Below, piece by piece: positions 42,526 through 50,717 of a stretch of DNA of 64,000 nt (position 1 is the first letter of the stretch; the number at the start of each line of letters is the position of its first letter). Made by a program: the position numbers and the translations under genes. The stretch is from Microbacterium oxydans (GTDB lineage: Bacteria > Actinomycetota > Actinomycetes > Actinomycetales > Microbacteriaceae): contig NZ_BJOG01000001.1 in NCBI RefSeq assembly GCF_006540085.1, positions 744,001-808,000 of the forward strand. Direction: 5' to 3'. The notes beneath the pieces were generated by a model, which saw only the letters and a list, made by a program, of their open reading frames with translations, was not told the origin of the DNA and made no database searches.

Positions 42526-42609
42526 CGTCGAAACCCATCGTTGTCGCCCAGACCCACGCCCAGCGGCGGCTTTCACCGTGGGTCTCGGCGCGGACCGTGG
42601 GTCTCGGCG
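42526..42609. repeat. Two-plus-two inverted repeat element on TGGGTCTCGGCG (locus 2)
   Basis: TGGGTCTCGGCG is exact at 42579-42590 and 42598-42609 (with T at the junction preceded by CCG); the opposite arms are degenerate, CGTCGAAACCCA (42526-42537) and CGCCCAGACCCA (42545-42556). Same order and length as locus 1, again just beyond a stop codon. Confidence 0.85.
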
Positions 42610-42627
42610 GGGAGGGGGCGGGAGACC

Positions 42628-43143
42628 TCAGCCGAGGGTGATGTCGACCTGGATCTCGGCGGCGATGCGCTCGAGGTCGGCGCGCAGGGCGTCGAGGTCG
42701 ACGTCGGCCGGCACCTTCGCGGTGACCGACGCCTCGAACAGGCGCCCGCCCGCCATCGCGGCATCGCGCGTCTCGGTGGCGAGCTCCTCGATGCTCAGGG
42801 CGTGAGCGTTCAGCACGCCGGAGACCTCGCGCACGATGCCGGGTCGGTCGTTGCCGAGCACCTGGATCTCGAGCAGCCGATCGTCGGCGGCGGCTGCGTC
42901 CGAGCTGCCGGTGAGCACGGCGAGGGTGAGCAGCCCTTGACCCTGTAGGCCGCGGAGCGCCGACGTCAGCTCGGCCTCCTTGTCGTCGGCGACCGAGACC
43001 TCGATCACGCCCGCGAACGTGCCGGCGAGCTCGGCCAGCGAGCTGTTCTCCCAGTTGCCGCCGTGCGCATCCACGACATCGGCGACGGCGGCAACGAGGC
43101 CAGGACGGTCTGCGCCCGCGACGGTGAGGATCAGAGTAGTCAT
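42628..43143 (-). CDS. Two-ACT-domain protein (GcvR-like)
   Basis: 171 residues. Two ACT domains: LTVAGADRPGLVAAVADVVDAHGGN (start of the first) and LGNDRPGIVREVSGVLNAHA (start of the second). Such proteins bind amino acids and act as allosteric or regulatory partners; GcvR of E. coli is the named relative but no gcv operon is here. It follows a cysteine-related PLP enzyme by 23 bases, on the same strand, so an amino acid-sensing role for that enzyme is possible. Confidence 0.85.
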   Translation of the reverse strand: MTTLILTVAGADRPGLVAAVADVVDAHGGNWENSSLAELAGTFAGVIEVSVADDKEAELTSALRGLQGQGLLTLAVLTGSSDAAAADDRLLEIQVLGNDRPGIVREVSGVLNAHALSIEELATETRDAAMAGGRLFEASVTAKVPADVDLDALRADLERIAAEIQVDITLG

Positions 43144-43166
43144 GCGGCCAGCGTAGCCCGCTGCCC

Positions 43167-44225
43167 TCACTCCACCCAGACCCCGGTCTCCAGGAACCGC
43201 TCCAGCAGGGCGCGGTGCGGGGCGAGGTCCCAGCCCTGCCGTGCGACCCACTCGTCGGAGTAGTAGGTGCCGGCGTAGCGGACTCCGCTGTCGCAGATCA
43301 GGGTCACGACGCTGCCGGTCTCGCCCGCAGCTCGCATCCGGGCGATGAGCTGGAACGCGCCGTAGAGGTTCGTGCCCGTCGACCCGCCGGCCCAGTGCAG
43401 GGTGCGTTCACGCAGCAGGCGGATCGCGGCGATCGACCCCGCATCGGGGACCTGGATCATCTCGTCGATCACGGTGGGCACGAACGACGCCTCGACGCGC
43501 GGGCGGCCGATGCCCTCGATGCGACTCGGGCGTCCGGCCGGCGGATCCACCGTGCCGGCCCAGCCGTCGTAGAAGGCTGAACCCTCCGGGTCGACGACCG
43601 CGACCTTGGTGTCGTGCATCCGGTACTTCACGTAGCGGCCGAATGTGGCGCTGGTGCCTCCCGTGCCCGCACCCGTGACGATCCAGGTGGGGATGGGGTG
43701 GCGCTCCTGGGAGAGCTGGCTGAACACGCTCTCGGCGATGTTGTTGTTGCCGCGCCAGTCGGTCGCGCGCTCCGCGAACGTGAACTGGTCGAGGTAGTGG
43801 CCGGTGCAGTCCGATGCGAGGCGCTGCGCCTCGGGCGACATGTCCTCCGCGCGGTCGACGAAGTGGCAGGTGCCGCCGTAGAACTCGATGAGGTCGATCT
43901 TCTCCTGCACCGTCGAACGCGGCACGACGGTGATGAACTTCAGGCCCAGCATCCGGGCGAAGTACGCCTCGGAGACCGCGGTCGACCCACTCGACGATTC
44001 CACGAGCGTGGTGTCTTCGCGGATGCGTCCGTTCACCAGCCCGTAGAGGATGAGTGACCGCGCGAGGCGGTGTTTGAGGGACCCCGTCGGGTGCACCGAC
44101 TCGTCCTTGAGGTACAGGTCGATGCCCCATTCGGGCGGCAGCGGGAACAGGTGCAGGTGCGTGTCGGCGCTGCGGTTGGCATCGGCTTCCAGCAGGGCGA
44201 TCGCGGTGCTGGTCCAGTCGCTCAT
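43167..44225 (-). CDS. Cds1-like PLP-dependent cysteine desulphhydrase/synthase family
   Basis: 352 residues. Fold II PLP enzyme: [19 protein letters not shown] with the Schiff-base Lys, [15 protein letters not shown] binding the carboxylate, [15 protein letters not shown] for the cofactor phosphate, and the C-terminal [18 protein letters not shown]. This is the pattern of M. tuberculosis Cds1, which breaks L-cysteine to sulphide, ammonia and pyruvate, rather than classic CysK. Precedes the ACT protein gene. Sits 21 bases behind the gntR gene on the same strand, so may belong to the rbs transcript. Confidence 0.87.
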   Translation of the reverse strand: MSDWTSTAIALLEADANRSADTHLHLFPLPPEWGIDLYLKDESVHPTGSLKHRLARSLILYGLVNGRIREDTTLVESSSGSTAVSEAYFARMLGLKFITVVPRSTVQEKIDLIEFYGGTCHFVDRAEDMSPEAQRLASDCTGHYLDQFTFAERATDWRGNNNIAESVFSQLSQERHPIPTWIVTGAGTGGTSATFGRYVKYRMHDTKVAVVDPEGSAFYDGWAGTVDPPAGRPSRIEGIGRPRVEASFVPTVIDEMIQVPDAGSIAAIRLLRERTLHWAGGSTGTNLYGAFQLIARMRAAGETGSVVTLICDSGVRYAGTYYSDEWVARQGWDLAPHRALLERFLETGVWVE

Positions 44226-44246
44226 GCCCTCGAGACTACCGGGCGG

Positions 44247-45059
44247 TCAGCCGACCGTTCCGGCGCGCGATGCCCCGCCCTCGCCGTCCACGTGCAGCAG
44301 CGAGGCCTGCGACTGCTCCTGCTGCAGCTGGAACTCGAAGCGCGACCGGTCGCCGCGGTGATACGCGATGAAGTACTCGATGGGCGTGCCGTCGGCGCTG
44401 CGGCTGATGCTGCGCAGACGCAGCAGGGCCGAACCAGCGCTGACGCCGAGATGCTGCGCCTGCTCGTGCGTGGCCACGGTCGCCTCCGCCGAGCGCACGC
44501 CGTGCGTCGCAACGATGTCGTTGTCGGCGAGCAGCCGGTACAGCGACGCCTCGGTCAGGTCGGCGCCGAGCGTCACCGAGCCCACGGCGTCGGGCATCCA
44601 GGTCGTCGAGAGCGACCACGGCTCGCCGTCGACGTGGCGCAGACGCTCCAGCACGACGACGGCAGAGCCGACGGGCACCTCCAGGGCGAGCGCGATCTCT
44701 TCATCCGCCGTCGTCCGCTCGTGGCGCAGCACGTCGCTGTGCACGTGGCCACCACGGCGCTCGACGTCGTCGTACAGGCCCACGAGGGTGTGCACCAGGC
44801 TCTCGCTGGTGCGGGGCCGGGAGACGAAGGTGCCCTTGCCCTTCACGCGCTCGACGAGCCCCTCGTGTTCGAGCTGGGCGAGCGCTTGACGCACCACGGT
44901 GCGGGAGATGCCGTAGCGCTCGCACAGCCGGTGCTCGCCGGGGAGCGGATCGCCGGGCTGCAGGCCGTCGCGGGCGATGCCGTCGATGATCAGCTGGCGC
45001 AGCTGGTCGTACATGGGCGCGGCGGAATGCCGATCGATCGCGTCGTCGACGATGGCCAT
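44247..45059 (-). CDS. GntR family regulator, HutC/UTRA subfamily
   Basis: 270 residues, start overlapping the rbsD stop by one base (TGATG). Winged helix LQPGDPLPGEHRLCERYGISRTVVRQALAQL then VERVKGKGTFVSRP (motifs given in part), followed by the UTRA ligand domain, residues ~90-245, ending LRLRSISRSADGTPIEYFIAYHRGD. Member of the rbsK-rbsD operon, so likely its own regulator, with a sugar or sugar phosphate ligand. The best operator candidate is ACCTGTAACGACAGGT at 46548. Confidence 0.92.
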   Translation of the reverse strand: MAIVDDAIDRHSAAPMYDQLRQLIIDGIARDGLQPGDPLPGEHRLCERYGISRTVVRQALAQLEHEGLVERVKGKGTFVSRPRTSESLVHTLVGLYDDVERRGGHVHSDVLRHERTTADEEIALALEVPVGSAVVVLERLRHVDGEPWSLSTTWMPDAVGSVTLGADLTEASLYRLLADNDIVATHGVRSAEATVATHEQAQHLGVSAGSALLRLRSISRSADGTPIEYFIAYHRGDRSRFEFQLQQEQSQASLLHVDGEGGASRAGTVG

Positions 45060-45463
45060 CAGTACGCCACCCCCGCGTGCAGGATCACGTTCGCGTAGGG
45101 GGTGAACTCCCCGGAGCGCACGAACGCGCGGGCGCCCTGGCTGAGCTTCTTGAAATCGACGTGCGGGATGAGCTCGATCTCGAAGCCCTCACCGGCGAAC
45201 CGCTCCCGCAACGCCTCGAGCACTTCGGGACTCTGCTCCGCCACCTCGGCCGAGACGGTGGCGCCCTCGACCACCAGCTCGGCGAGCACGGTGTCGAGCA
45301 CGTCGAGGAAGGCCGGAGCCCCCGGTCGATACGCCAGGTCGATGCGCTCAGAGCCTGGCGGGATGGGCAGGCCCGCATCGGTGACGACGATCAGGTCGGT
45401 GTGCCCGGTCTCGCTGATCACGCGGGAGAGCGCGGGGTTGATCGTGGTGGCGGTCTTTCGCAT
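45059..45463 (-). CDS. rbsD: D-ribose pyranase RbsD
   Basis: 134 residues. Interconverts the pyranose and furanose forms of ribose so that the kinase can act. Landmarks: ALSRVISETGHTDLIVVTDAGLPIPPG, LAYRPGAPAF and the conserved end EFTPYANVILHAGVAY with the active-site Tyr/Asn region and catalytic His in the first motif. Downstream of rbsK (38-base gap) and coupled with gntR. The whole unit looks like ribose catabolism, although the transporter is not adjacent. Confidence 0.93.
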   Translation of the reverse strand: MRKTATTINPALSRVISETGHTDLIVVTDAGLPIPPGSERIDLAYRPGAPAFLDVLDTVLAELVVEGATVSAEVAEQSPEVLEALRERFAGEGFEIELIPHVDFKKLSQGARAFVRSGEFTPYANVILHAGVAY

Positions 45464-45501
45464 GGGTCTCCTCGGTTCTCCGGATGCGCGGATCGCGGAG
45501 T

Positions 45502-46464
45502 TCAGCTCGCGACGGATGTGGTGGTGCGCTCGGCCAGGAATGCCTCGACCTCCGCGCGGTGGGGAAGGCTCGGCGATGCGCCCTGCTTGGTGACCGTGAG
45601 CGCGCCCGCCGCCGTTGCCAGCCGCACGGCGTCCTCCAGGCTGCTCCCGCTGGCGAGAGCTGCACCGAGATAGCCCGCGTAGGCGTCTCCCGCTGCTGTC
45701 GTGTCCACGGCGTCGACGGGGAACGGCGGGATCACGGCGGCGCCCTCCGCCGTCACGACGCATGACCCCTGGCCCGCGAGTGTGATGACCGCGGCGCCCA
45801 CCCCCTGTGCGAGGAACCAGCGGCCGGCGCGCTCGGCCGAGTCCGCGTCCGTGACCTCGATGCCGCTGATCAGCGTCGCCTCGGTCTCGTTGGGGGTGAC
45901 GATGTCGATGCTCCGCCAGATCTCGGTGTCGAGCTCGGCGGCAGGGGCGGGATCGAGGATGACCGTCATCCCGTGTTCGCGTCCCCGCGCGGTGATGTGC
46001 GCGGTGAGTGCGGAGGGGGTCTCGAGCTGCGTGAGCAGCACCGACGTGGTGGGAGCGAGAGCCGCGAGTGCCTCGTCGATCTGTGCGGCACTCAAGGCCG
46101 CATTGGCCAGCGGCACCATCACGATGTCGTTCTGCGCCGAGGAGTCGACGCGGATGTGCGCCACACCGGTCGGGCCGGGAACCGTGCGCAGGTGCGCCAG
46201 GTCGACCCCGGCGGCCGTGAGCCCGTCGACGACGAGATCGTGGAAGAGGTCGTCGCCCACGCAGCCGACGAAGCTCGTCCGTGCCCCCGAGCGCCCGGCG
46301 GCGACGGCCTGGTTGGCACCCTTGCCTCCCAGCATGAGCGTGAATTCGTCGCCCAGGATGGTCTCGCCCCTGGCGGGGAGGCGTCCGGAGAAGGTGGTGA
46401 CATCGGCCGTGACGCTTCCGACGATCACGACGCCGGTGCGATCCTGGGGGTGTGCGGGGGTCAT
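45502..46464 (-). CDS. rbsK: Ribokinase-like PfkB kinase
   Basis: 320 residues. Phosphorylates ribose at O5 if the assignment holds. N-terminal VVIVGSVTADVT, MLGGKGANQAVAAGRSG, and the C-terminal PfkB signature VDTTAAGDAYAGYL with the catalytic Asp; NETEATLISG is the monovalent cation-type region. Adjacent rbsD supports ribose. A ketodeoxygluconate or deoxyribose kinase activity cannot be excluded. Divergent from the transaldolase, with a shared control region. Confidence 0.9.
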   Translation of the reverse strand: MTPAHPQDRTGVVIVGSVTADVTTFSGRLPARGETILGDEFTLMLGGKGANQAVAAGRSGARTSFVGCVGDDLFHDLVVDGLTAAGVDLAHLRTVPGPTGVAHIRVDSSAQNDIVMVPLANAALSAAQIDEALAALAPTTSVLLTQLETPSALTAHITARGREHGMTVILDPAPAAELDTEIWRSIDIVTPNETEATLISGIEVTDADSAERAGRWFLAQGVGAAVITLAGQGSCVVTAEGAAVIPPFPVDAVDTTAAGDAYAGYLGAALASGSSLEDAVRLATAAGALTVTKQGASPSLPHRAEVEAFLAERTTTSVAS

Positions 46465-46505
46465 CTCGCTCCTGATCTCCTTCGACGGCAGGTGTAGCCG
46501 ACGCT

Positions 46506-46535
46506 TTGACAGACCGCGGTGGCTGTCATTACATT
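46506..46535 (+). promoter_or_regulatory. Transaldolase promoter, -35 TTGACA and -10 TACATT
   Basis: TTGACA (46506-46511) and TACATT (46530-46535) with an 18-base spacer. The spacer's end holds TGTCATTACA (46524-46533), the reverse of TGTAATGACA, so a bound regulator would block RNA polymerase. Confidence 0.6.
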
Positions 46536-46547
46536 AGCCGAATCCGC

Positions 46548-46563
46548 ACCTGTAACGACAGGT
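46548..46563. promoter_or_regulatory. Perfect palindrome ACCTGTAACGACAGGT
   Basis: Six-base arms with a 4-base centre, placed between the transaldolase -10 and its start codon. Contains TGTAACGACA, close to the recurring TGTAATGACA. Best candidate for the binding site of the GntR/UTRA regulator. Confidence 0.65.
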
Positions 46564-46582
46564 TGTCCGCGAGGAGACCCCG

Positions 46583-47245
46583 ATGAACCCGATCGCGCCA
46601 CGCCTGTACGTCGACAGCGCCGACGTCGACCGCGTCTCCCGCCTGCTCGCCGCCGGGGTGGTGCACGGCGTCACCACGAACCCGACGATCCTCGAGCGAG
46701 GCGGTCGCACCGCAGCCGACATCCCCGAGCTCTACGCCCGATGGGAGGCGGAAGGCGCGCGTGAGATCTTCTTCCAGACGTGGGGAGGCGACACGGACTC
46801 CTTCCTGCGCAATGCCGAGGGCATCCGCGCGCTGGGCGAACGGGTAGCGGTGAAGGTGCCAGCGACCACTGCGGGCTTCGCCGCGGCATCGAACCTCGTG
46901 CGCGACGGCGCGACCGTGCTCGTCACCGCGGTGTACTCGGTCGCGCAGGCGCTCGCGTGCGCCTCGATCGGCGCCCAGTACATCGCGCCCTACCTCGGTC
47001 GGATGCGCGACGCCGGCCTCGACGGCGACCACACCATCGCACGGATGCAGGAGGTGTGTGCGGGCAGCGACTCGAACGTGCTCGCCGCCTCGCTGCGTTC
47101 GGCCGACGACATCACGGGGCTGCGCCTGGCCGGAGTGCCGTACTTCACCGCAGCGCCCGACGTGCTGGACGAGGTGCTCTTCCACGAGGTGAGCGACAGC
47201 TCCGCCACCGAGTTCGACGCCGCGATGGTGCGCCTCGGCGCCTGA
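46583..47245 (+). CDS. Transaldolase / fructose-6-phosphate aldolase-like
   Basis: 220 residues, the short form of the family. Class I aldolase with YVDSADVDRVSRLL, GVTTNPTIL, catalytic Lys in VAVKVPATT and GAQYIAPYLGRMRD. The short length fits fructose-6-phosphate aldolase (FSA) or TalC-type enzymes. It faces the ribokinase operon across a shared operator, so it may recycle or form sugar phosphates in that pathway. RBS GAGGAG 6 bases upstream. Confidence 0.9.
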   Translation: MNPIAPRLYVDSADVDRVSRLLAAGVVHGVTTNPTILERGGRTAADIPELYARWEAEGAREIFFQTWGGDTDSFLRNAEGIRALGERVAVKVPATTAGFAAASNLVRDGATVLVTAVYSVAQALACASIGAQYIAPYLGRMRDAGLDGDHTIARMQEVCAGSDSNVLAASLRSADDITGLRLAGVPYFTAAPDVLDEVLFHEVSDSSATEFDAAMVRLGA

Positions 47246-47263
47246 GCGACGCCCCGGAGCGGA

Positions 47264-47941
47264 TCAGCTCGCCGCGGCCTGACGCAGCCAGCGCTCGACA
47301 CCCGCGATGTGCGCGGTGGCGAGCGAGGTCGCGAGGGCGGAGTCGTGCTGGGCGATCGCGTCGGCGATGGCCCGGTGCTCCGACAGGGTGCGCTCGACCG
47401 CGCCGGCCTCCGTGAGACCGCGCCAGACCCGCGCACGCACGGTCTGGCTGCTCAGGTGCTCGATCAGGCTCGCGAGATACGCGTTGCCCGACATCGCGAC
47501 GATCTCACGGTGGAAGCGGATGTCGTGGTCGACGAGCGCCTCGATCGTGACGGCCGCATCGACCGCGTCGACTTCGTCACGCAGCTCGGAGATCTGCTCC
47601 TCGGTGCCGAGCGTGGCCGCCAACCCCGTCGCCTGCGACTCCAGCATCCGACGGACCGCGAAGATCTCGAGCATCGAATCGTCGTCGTGCATGTCGACGA
47701 CGAACGAGATCGCCTCCAGCAGCAGGTGGGGTTCCAGGCTCGTGACATAGGTGCCGTCGCCTCGTCGCACGTCCAGCACCCGGATGACCTCGAGCGCCTT
47801 GACCGCCTCGCGCATGGAGTTGCGGGAGAGGCCGAGCCGTTCGGACAGCTCCTTCTCCGGGGGAAGCCGATCGCCCGGGGCGAGTTCGCCCGCCACGATC
47901 ATCGCCTTGATCTTCTCGATCGCCTCGTCGGTGACTGCCAT
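47264..47941 (-). CDS. GntR family regulator, FadR/FCD subfamily (fucose region)
   Basis: 225 residues. Winged helix GELAPGDRLPPEKELSERLGLS, RNSMREAVKALEVIRVLDVRRG (motifs in part); FCD domain with metal ligands in DHDIRFHREIVAMSGN and EHRAIADAI. Divergent from the fuconolactonase gene with a motif TTGATCGGATGTCT between them, matching sites upstream of the fuconate dehydratase and the ribose-type ABC genes. Likely the L-fucose regulator (inferred). Convergent with the transaldolase, 18 bases apart. Confidence 0.92.
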   Translation of the reverse strand: MAVTDEAIEKIKAMIVAGELAPGDRLPPEKELSERLGLSRNSMREAVKALEVIRVLDVRRGDGTYVTSLEPHLLLEAISFVVDMHDDDSMLEIFAVRRMLESQATGLAATLGTEEQISELRDEVDAVDAAVTIEALVDHDIRFHREIVAMSGNAYLASLIEHLSSQTVRARVWRGLTEAGAVERTLSEHRAIADAIAQHDSALATSLATAHIAGVERWLRQAAAS

Positions 47942-47957
47942 GGCGTCATCCTAGCGA

Positions 47958-47971
47958 TTGATCGGATGTCT
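47958..47971. promoter_or_regulatory. Shared motif TTGATCGGATGTCT (fucose regulon site 1)
   Basis: One of three related motifs with a GATGT core. Lies between the FadR-type regulator and the fuconolactonase gene, 18 bases before the latter's ATG. Confidence 0.5.
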
Positions 47972-47988
47972 CCGGCAGGATGGGAGCC

Positions 47989-48900
47989 ATGCGTGTTCTC
48001 GATTCACATCTGCACCTCTGGGATCCGGAGGCCCTGACCTACACGTGGCTCGACGGGCCGCTCTCAGGACGTTTCGCCGGGGCGGAGCTGGAGCGTGCCC
48101 GTGTGGCGCGTGCGGAGACCGAGCGGTCGATCTTCGTGCAGGCGGAGACCGTCGAAGACGACTTCCTCGACGAGGTGCGCTGGGTCGAGGAGCTCGCCCC
48201 CGCGGCGGGCGTGATCGGGATCGTGGCCGGCATCCGTCTGGATCGGGGTACCGACACGGTGGTGCACCTGGAGAGTCTCGCGGCGGAGCCTCTCGTCGTC
48301 GGCGTGCGTCACCTCCTGCAGGACGGCCCTGACGGGTTGGCCCTCTCCGCCGCATTCGTGACCGGAGCGCGGGAGGTGGCTCGGCGGGACCTCGCCTTCG
48401 ACGCCTGCGTCCGTGCCGAGCAGCTGCCCGAGGTGGCGCGTCTCGCGGCAGCGATCCCCGAGCTGCGGATCGTGCTCGACCACCTCGGCAAGCCGGCGGT
48501 CGGCACGGCTGCTGCGCCGCTCGCGCCCTCAGCCGAATGGGTACGCGACCTGACGGAGGTGGCGGGCCACGCGAACGCGTTCTGCAAGCTCTCCGGTCTG
48601 CAGGCGGAGGCAGGGGGAGACTGGGCGGCGGAGCAGCTGGTGCCGTTCCTCGACGTGGCCGCCGATGCCTTCGGCGTCGAGCGCCTGATGTGGGGGAGCG
48701 ATTGGCCCGTCTCGGCGATCGGTCCGGCCGAGTCCGCTGCGCCCGACGCACCCGAGCACGAGAAGGTGGCCTACCAGCCCACGGCACGATCGCGCGGGGC
48801 CGATGTCGTCATCGCGTGGGCGGAGGCGCGCGGCCACGATGTCGACGCCCTGTTCTGGCGCAACGCCGAGCGGTTCTACCGGATCGACGCCTCGGCCTGA
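47989..48900 (+). CDS. Amidohydrolase 2 family, probable L-fuconolactonase
   Basis: 303 residues from the ATG giving MRVLDSHLHLWDPEAL; an ATG three codons earlier is possible. TIM-barrel hydrolase (COG3618): HLHLW metal-type motif, VQAETVEDDFLDEV, LVVGVRHLLQDG, IVLDHLGKP, CKLSGL and MWGSDWPV with the terminal Asp. In the L-fucose pathway it opens L-fucono-1,5-lactone (or the 1,4 form) to L-fuconate. Surrounded by the other pathway genes, which makes the substrate assignment strong. Related lactonases act on rhamnono- or galactonolactone. Confidence 0.87.
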   Translation: MRVLDSHLHLWDPEALTYTWLDGPLSGRFAGAELERARVARAETERSIFVQAETVEDDFLDEVRWVEELAPAAGVIGIVAGIRLDRGTDTVVHLESLAAEPLVVGVRHLLQDGPDGLALSAAFVTGAREVARRDLAFDACVRAEQLPEVARLAAAIPELRIVLDHLGKPAVGTAAAPLAPSAEWVRDLTEVAGHANAFCKLSGLQAEAGGDWAAEQLVPFLDVAADAFGVERLMWGSDWPVSAIGPAESAAPDAPEHEKVAYQPTARSRGADVVIAWAEARGHDVDALFWRNAERFYRIDASA

Positions 48901-48903
48901 GGT

Positions 48904-48979
48904 TTTCGAATCGCGCAACCGGTCCGATCCATGCTTCGGATGTCCAGAGTGCGGATGGAGCCGGTTGCGCGATTCGAAA
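48904..48979. repeat. Large inverted repeat with perfect 19-bp arms
   Basis: TTTCGAATCGCGCAACCGG (48904-48922) and its exact inverse (48961-48979), with further pairing TCCAT/ATGGA inside the loop. It lies between the convergent fuconolactonase and SDR genes, so may terminate both, but the long loop and absence of T-runs make a REP-like element equally likely. Confidence 0.85.
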
Positions 48980-48987
48980 GCGAGGGG

Positions 48988-49737
48988 CTACTCCGCGCGC
49001 AGGCGCAGCTGGGCCATGCCGCCGTCGACCTCGATGAAGGTTCCGGTGGTCGAGCCGGCTGACGGGCCCACGAGGTAGGCGACCGCCGCAGCGACCTCGT
49101 CGGGGCTGACCAGGCGTCCGTGGGGCTGGCGCGCTTCGAGGGCGGCGCGCTCCGCGGCGGGATCGGTGGCCGAGTCGAGAAGTCGCCCCACCCATGGGGT
49201 GTCTGCCGTTCCCGGGTTGACGGCGTTCACGCGGATGCCTTCGCGCAGGTGATCGGCGGCCATCGCACGGGTGAGGGCGGAGACCGCACCCTTCGACGCA
49301 CTGTAGAGCGCGCGCTGCGGCAGGCCGGTGGTCGAGGCGATGGAAGCCGTGTTGCAGACCGCGGCCGCCGGCGACTTCCGCAGCCAGGGCAGGGCGGCAG
49401 ACGTGACGCGGGCGATGCCGGTCACGTTGACCGAGAGCACTCGGGCCCACTCGTCGTCGTCGTTCGCGGCGATGTCGCCCTGCGCGCCGATACCGGCGTT
49501 GTTCACGACGATGTCGATGCGTCCGAACTTCTCGCCGACGGCAGCCACAGCGGCGTCGACGCTCGCGCGGTCGGAGACGTCGGCCGTGAAGGCGGCGAAG
49601 GCGGGGTCGGCCGTGGCGGTGTCGCGATCGAGCACCGCGATCGTCGCTCCGTCGGCGTGCAGGCGCTGTGCGATCGCCGCGCCGATTCCGGATGCTCCGC
49701 CGGTGACGATCGCCACCAGTCCGTTCAATGCGCTCAT
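48988..49737 (-). CDS. SDR, probable 2-keto-3-deoxy-L-fuconate dehydrogenase
   Basis: 249 residues, start overlapping the FAH gene stop (ATGA). Classical [22 protein letters not shown], catalytic Ser in [20 protein letters not shown] and [10 protein letters not shown]. In L-fucose breakdown this oxidises 2-keto-3-deoxy-L-fuconate at C4 to the 2,4-diketo compound. Co-translation with the hydrolase that would use that product supports it. Another sugar dehydrogenase role, such as direct oxidation of fucose, is possible. Confidence 0.85.
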   Translation of the reverse strand: MSALNGLVAIVTGGASGIGAAIAQRLHADGATIAVLDRDTATADPAFAAFTADVSDRASVDAAVAAVGEKFGRIDIVVNNAGIGAQGDIAANDDDEWARVLSVNVTGIARVTSAALPWLRKSPAAAVCNTASIASTTGLPQRALYSASKGAVSALTRAMAADHLREGIRVNAVNPGTADTPWVGRLLDSATDPAAERAALEARQPHGRLVSPDEVAAAVAYLVGPSAGSTTGTFIEVDGGMAQLRLRAE

Positions 49738-50594
49738 TTCCGGGCCTCCCATGCCACGAACTCCTGTCGCTGACGACCGAGGCCGTCGATCTCGATCTCG
49801 ACCACGTCGCCCGCGGCCAGGTAGGGGTACTTGCCCGACAGTGCGACGCCCTGCGGGGTGCCGGTGAGGATCAGGTCGCCGGGCTCGAGCGTCACGTACT
49901 GCGACAGGTGGTGCACGATCTGCTCGACCGTGAAGATCATGTCGCTCGTGTTCGAGTCCTGCCGCGGCTCGCCGTTCACGAAGCTGCGCAGGCCGAGCGC
50001 CTGGTGGTCGACCTCGTCGGGGGTGACCAGCCAGGGTCCGGTCGGATTGAAGCCGGCGGCGATCTTGCCCTTCGACCACTGCCCCCCGGAGACCGCCATC
50101 TGGAAGTCGCGCTCGGACACGTCGTTCGCGGCGACGAAGCCGGCCACGTGCGCCATCGACTCCTCCGGCGAGTCGAGGTACGCGGTGCGGGTGCCGATCA
50201 CGATACCGAGCTCGACCTCCCAGTCGGTCTTCTCGCTGCCGCGGGGGATCGTCACCGTGTCGTCAGGGCCGACGACCGTGTTCGGCGTCTTGAGGAAGAG
50301 GATCGGGATGGTGGGCGGCTCCGATCCCGACTCGGCCGCGTGGGCGGCGTAGTTCATGCCGATGCAGATCACGGCGCTCGGCCGTGCGATCGGGGCGCCG
50401 ACGCGCAGGGAGGAGGCATCCGCGAGCTCGGGGAGTTCTCCGGCATCGCGGGCGGCGGTGACGCGGGAGCCGAAGTCGCTCTCGAGGAAGGCTCCGTCCA
50501 CATCGGATGTTACGGGGCGGAGGTCGAGGTATCGGTCGCCCTCCACGAGGACGGGGATCTCATTCCCGGGGGTGCCGAGCCGCGCGAACTTCAT
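49734..50594 (-). CDS. FAH family hydrolase, probable 2,4-diketo-3-deoxy-L-fuconate hydrolase
   Basis: 286 residues. Fumarylacetoacetate hydrolase fold with [30 protein letters not shown], metal-binding Glu residues in [11 protein letters not shown] and Asp in NDVSERDFQ, and [12 protein letters not shown] near the C-terminus. It would cleave 2,4-diketo-3-deoxy-L-fuconate to pyruvate and L-lactate, the last pathway step. Divergent from the fuconate dehydratase across a promoter with a shared motif. Confidence 0.87.
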   Translation of the reverse strand: MKFARLGTPGNEIPVLVEGDRYLDLRPVTSDVDGAFLESDFGSRVTAARDAGELPELADASSLRVGAPIARPSAVICIGMNYAAHAAESGSEPPTIPILFLKTPNTVVGPDDTVTIPRGSEKTDWEVELGIVIGTRTAYLDSPEESMAHVAGFVAANDVSERDFQMAVSGGQWSKGKIAAGFNPTGPWLVTPDEVDHQALGLRSFVNGEPRQDSNTSDMIFTVEQIVHHLSQYVTLEPGDLILTGTPQGVALSGKYPYLAAGDVVEIEIDGLGRQRQEFVAWEARK

Positions 50595-50640
50595 GTTTCT
50601 CCTGATCGGTCGGGAGGCCGCGACGAGGCGGCCGGTCTCG

Positions 50641-50670
50641 TTGACAGTATAGACATCGGATGTTTACACT
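50641..50670 (+). promoter_or_regulatory. Fuconate dehydratase promoter with operator in the spacer
   Basis: -35 TTGACA (50641-50646) and -10 TACACT (50665-50670), spacer 18. Between them lies AGACATCGGATGTTT (50651-50665), which includes the 11-base palindrome ACATC-G-GATGT and resembles the motif at 47958 and 55698. A repressor bound here would exclude RNA polymerase. Confidence 0.68.
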
Positions 50671-50717
50671 CCAAGAGATCCGCACGGAGAAATCACCCGT
50701 GCATGGAGAGGAATCCC

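Noticed and set aside
50703..50717. ATG at 50703 as the fuconate dehydratase start
   Set aside because: No RBS precedes it, whereas GAGAGGA is well spaced from the GTG at 50718.
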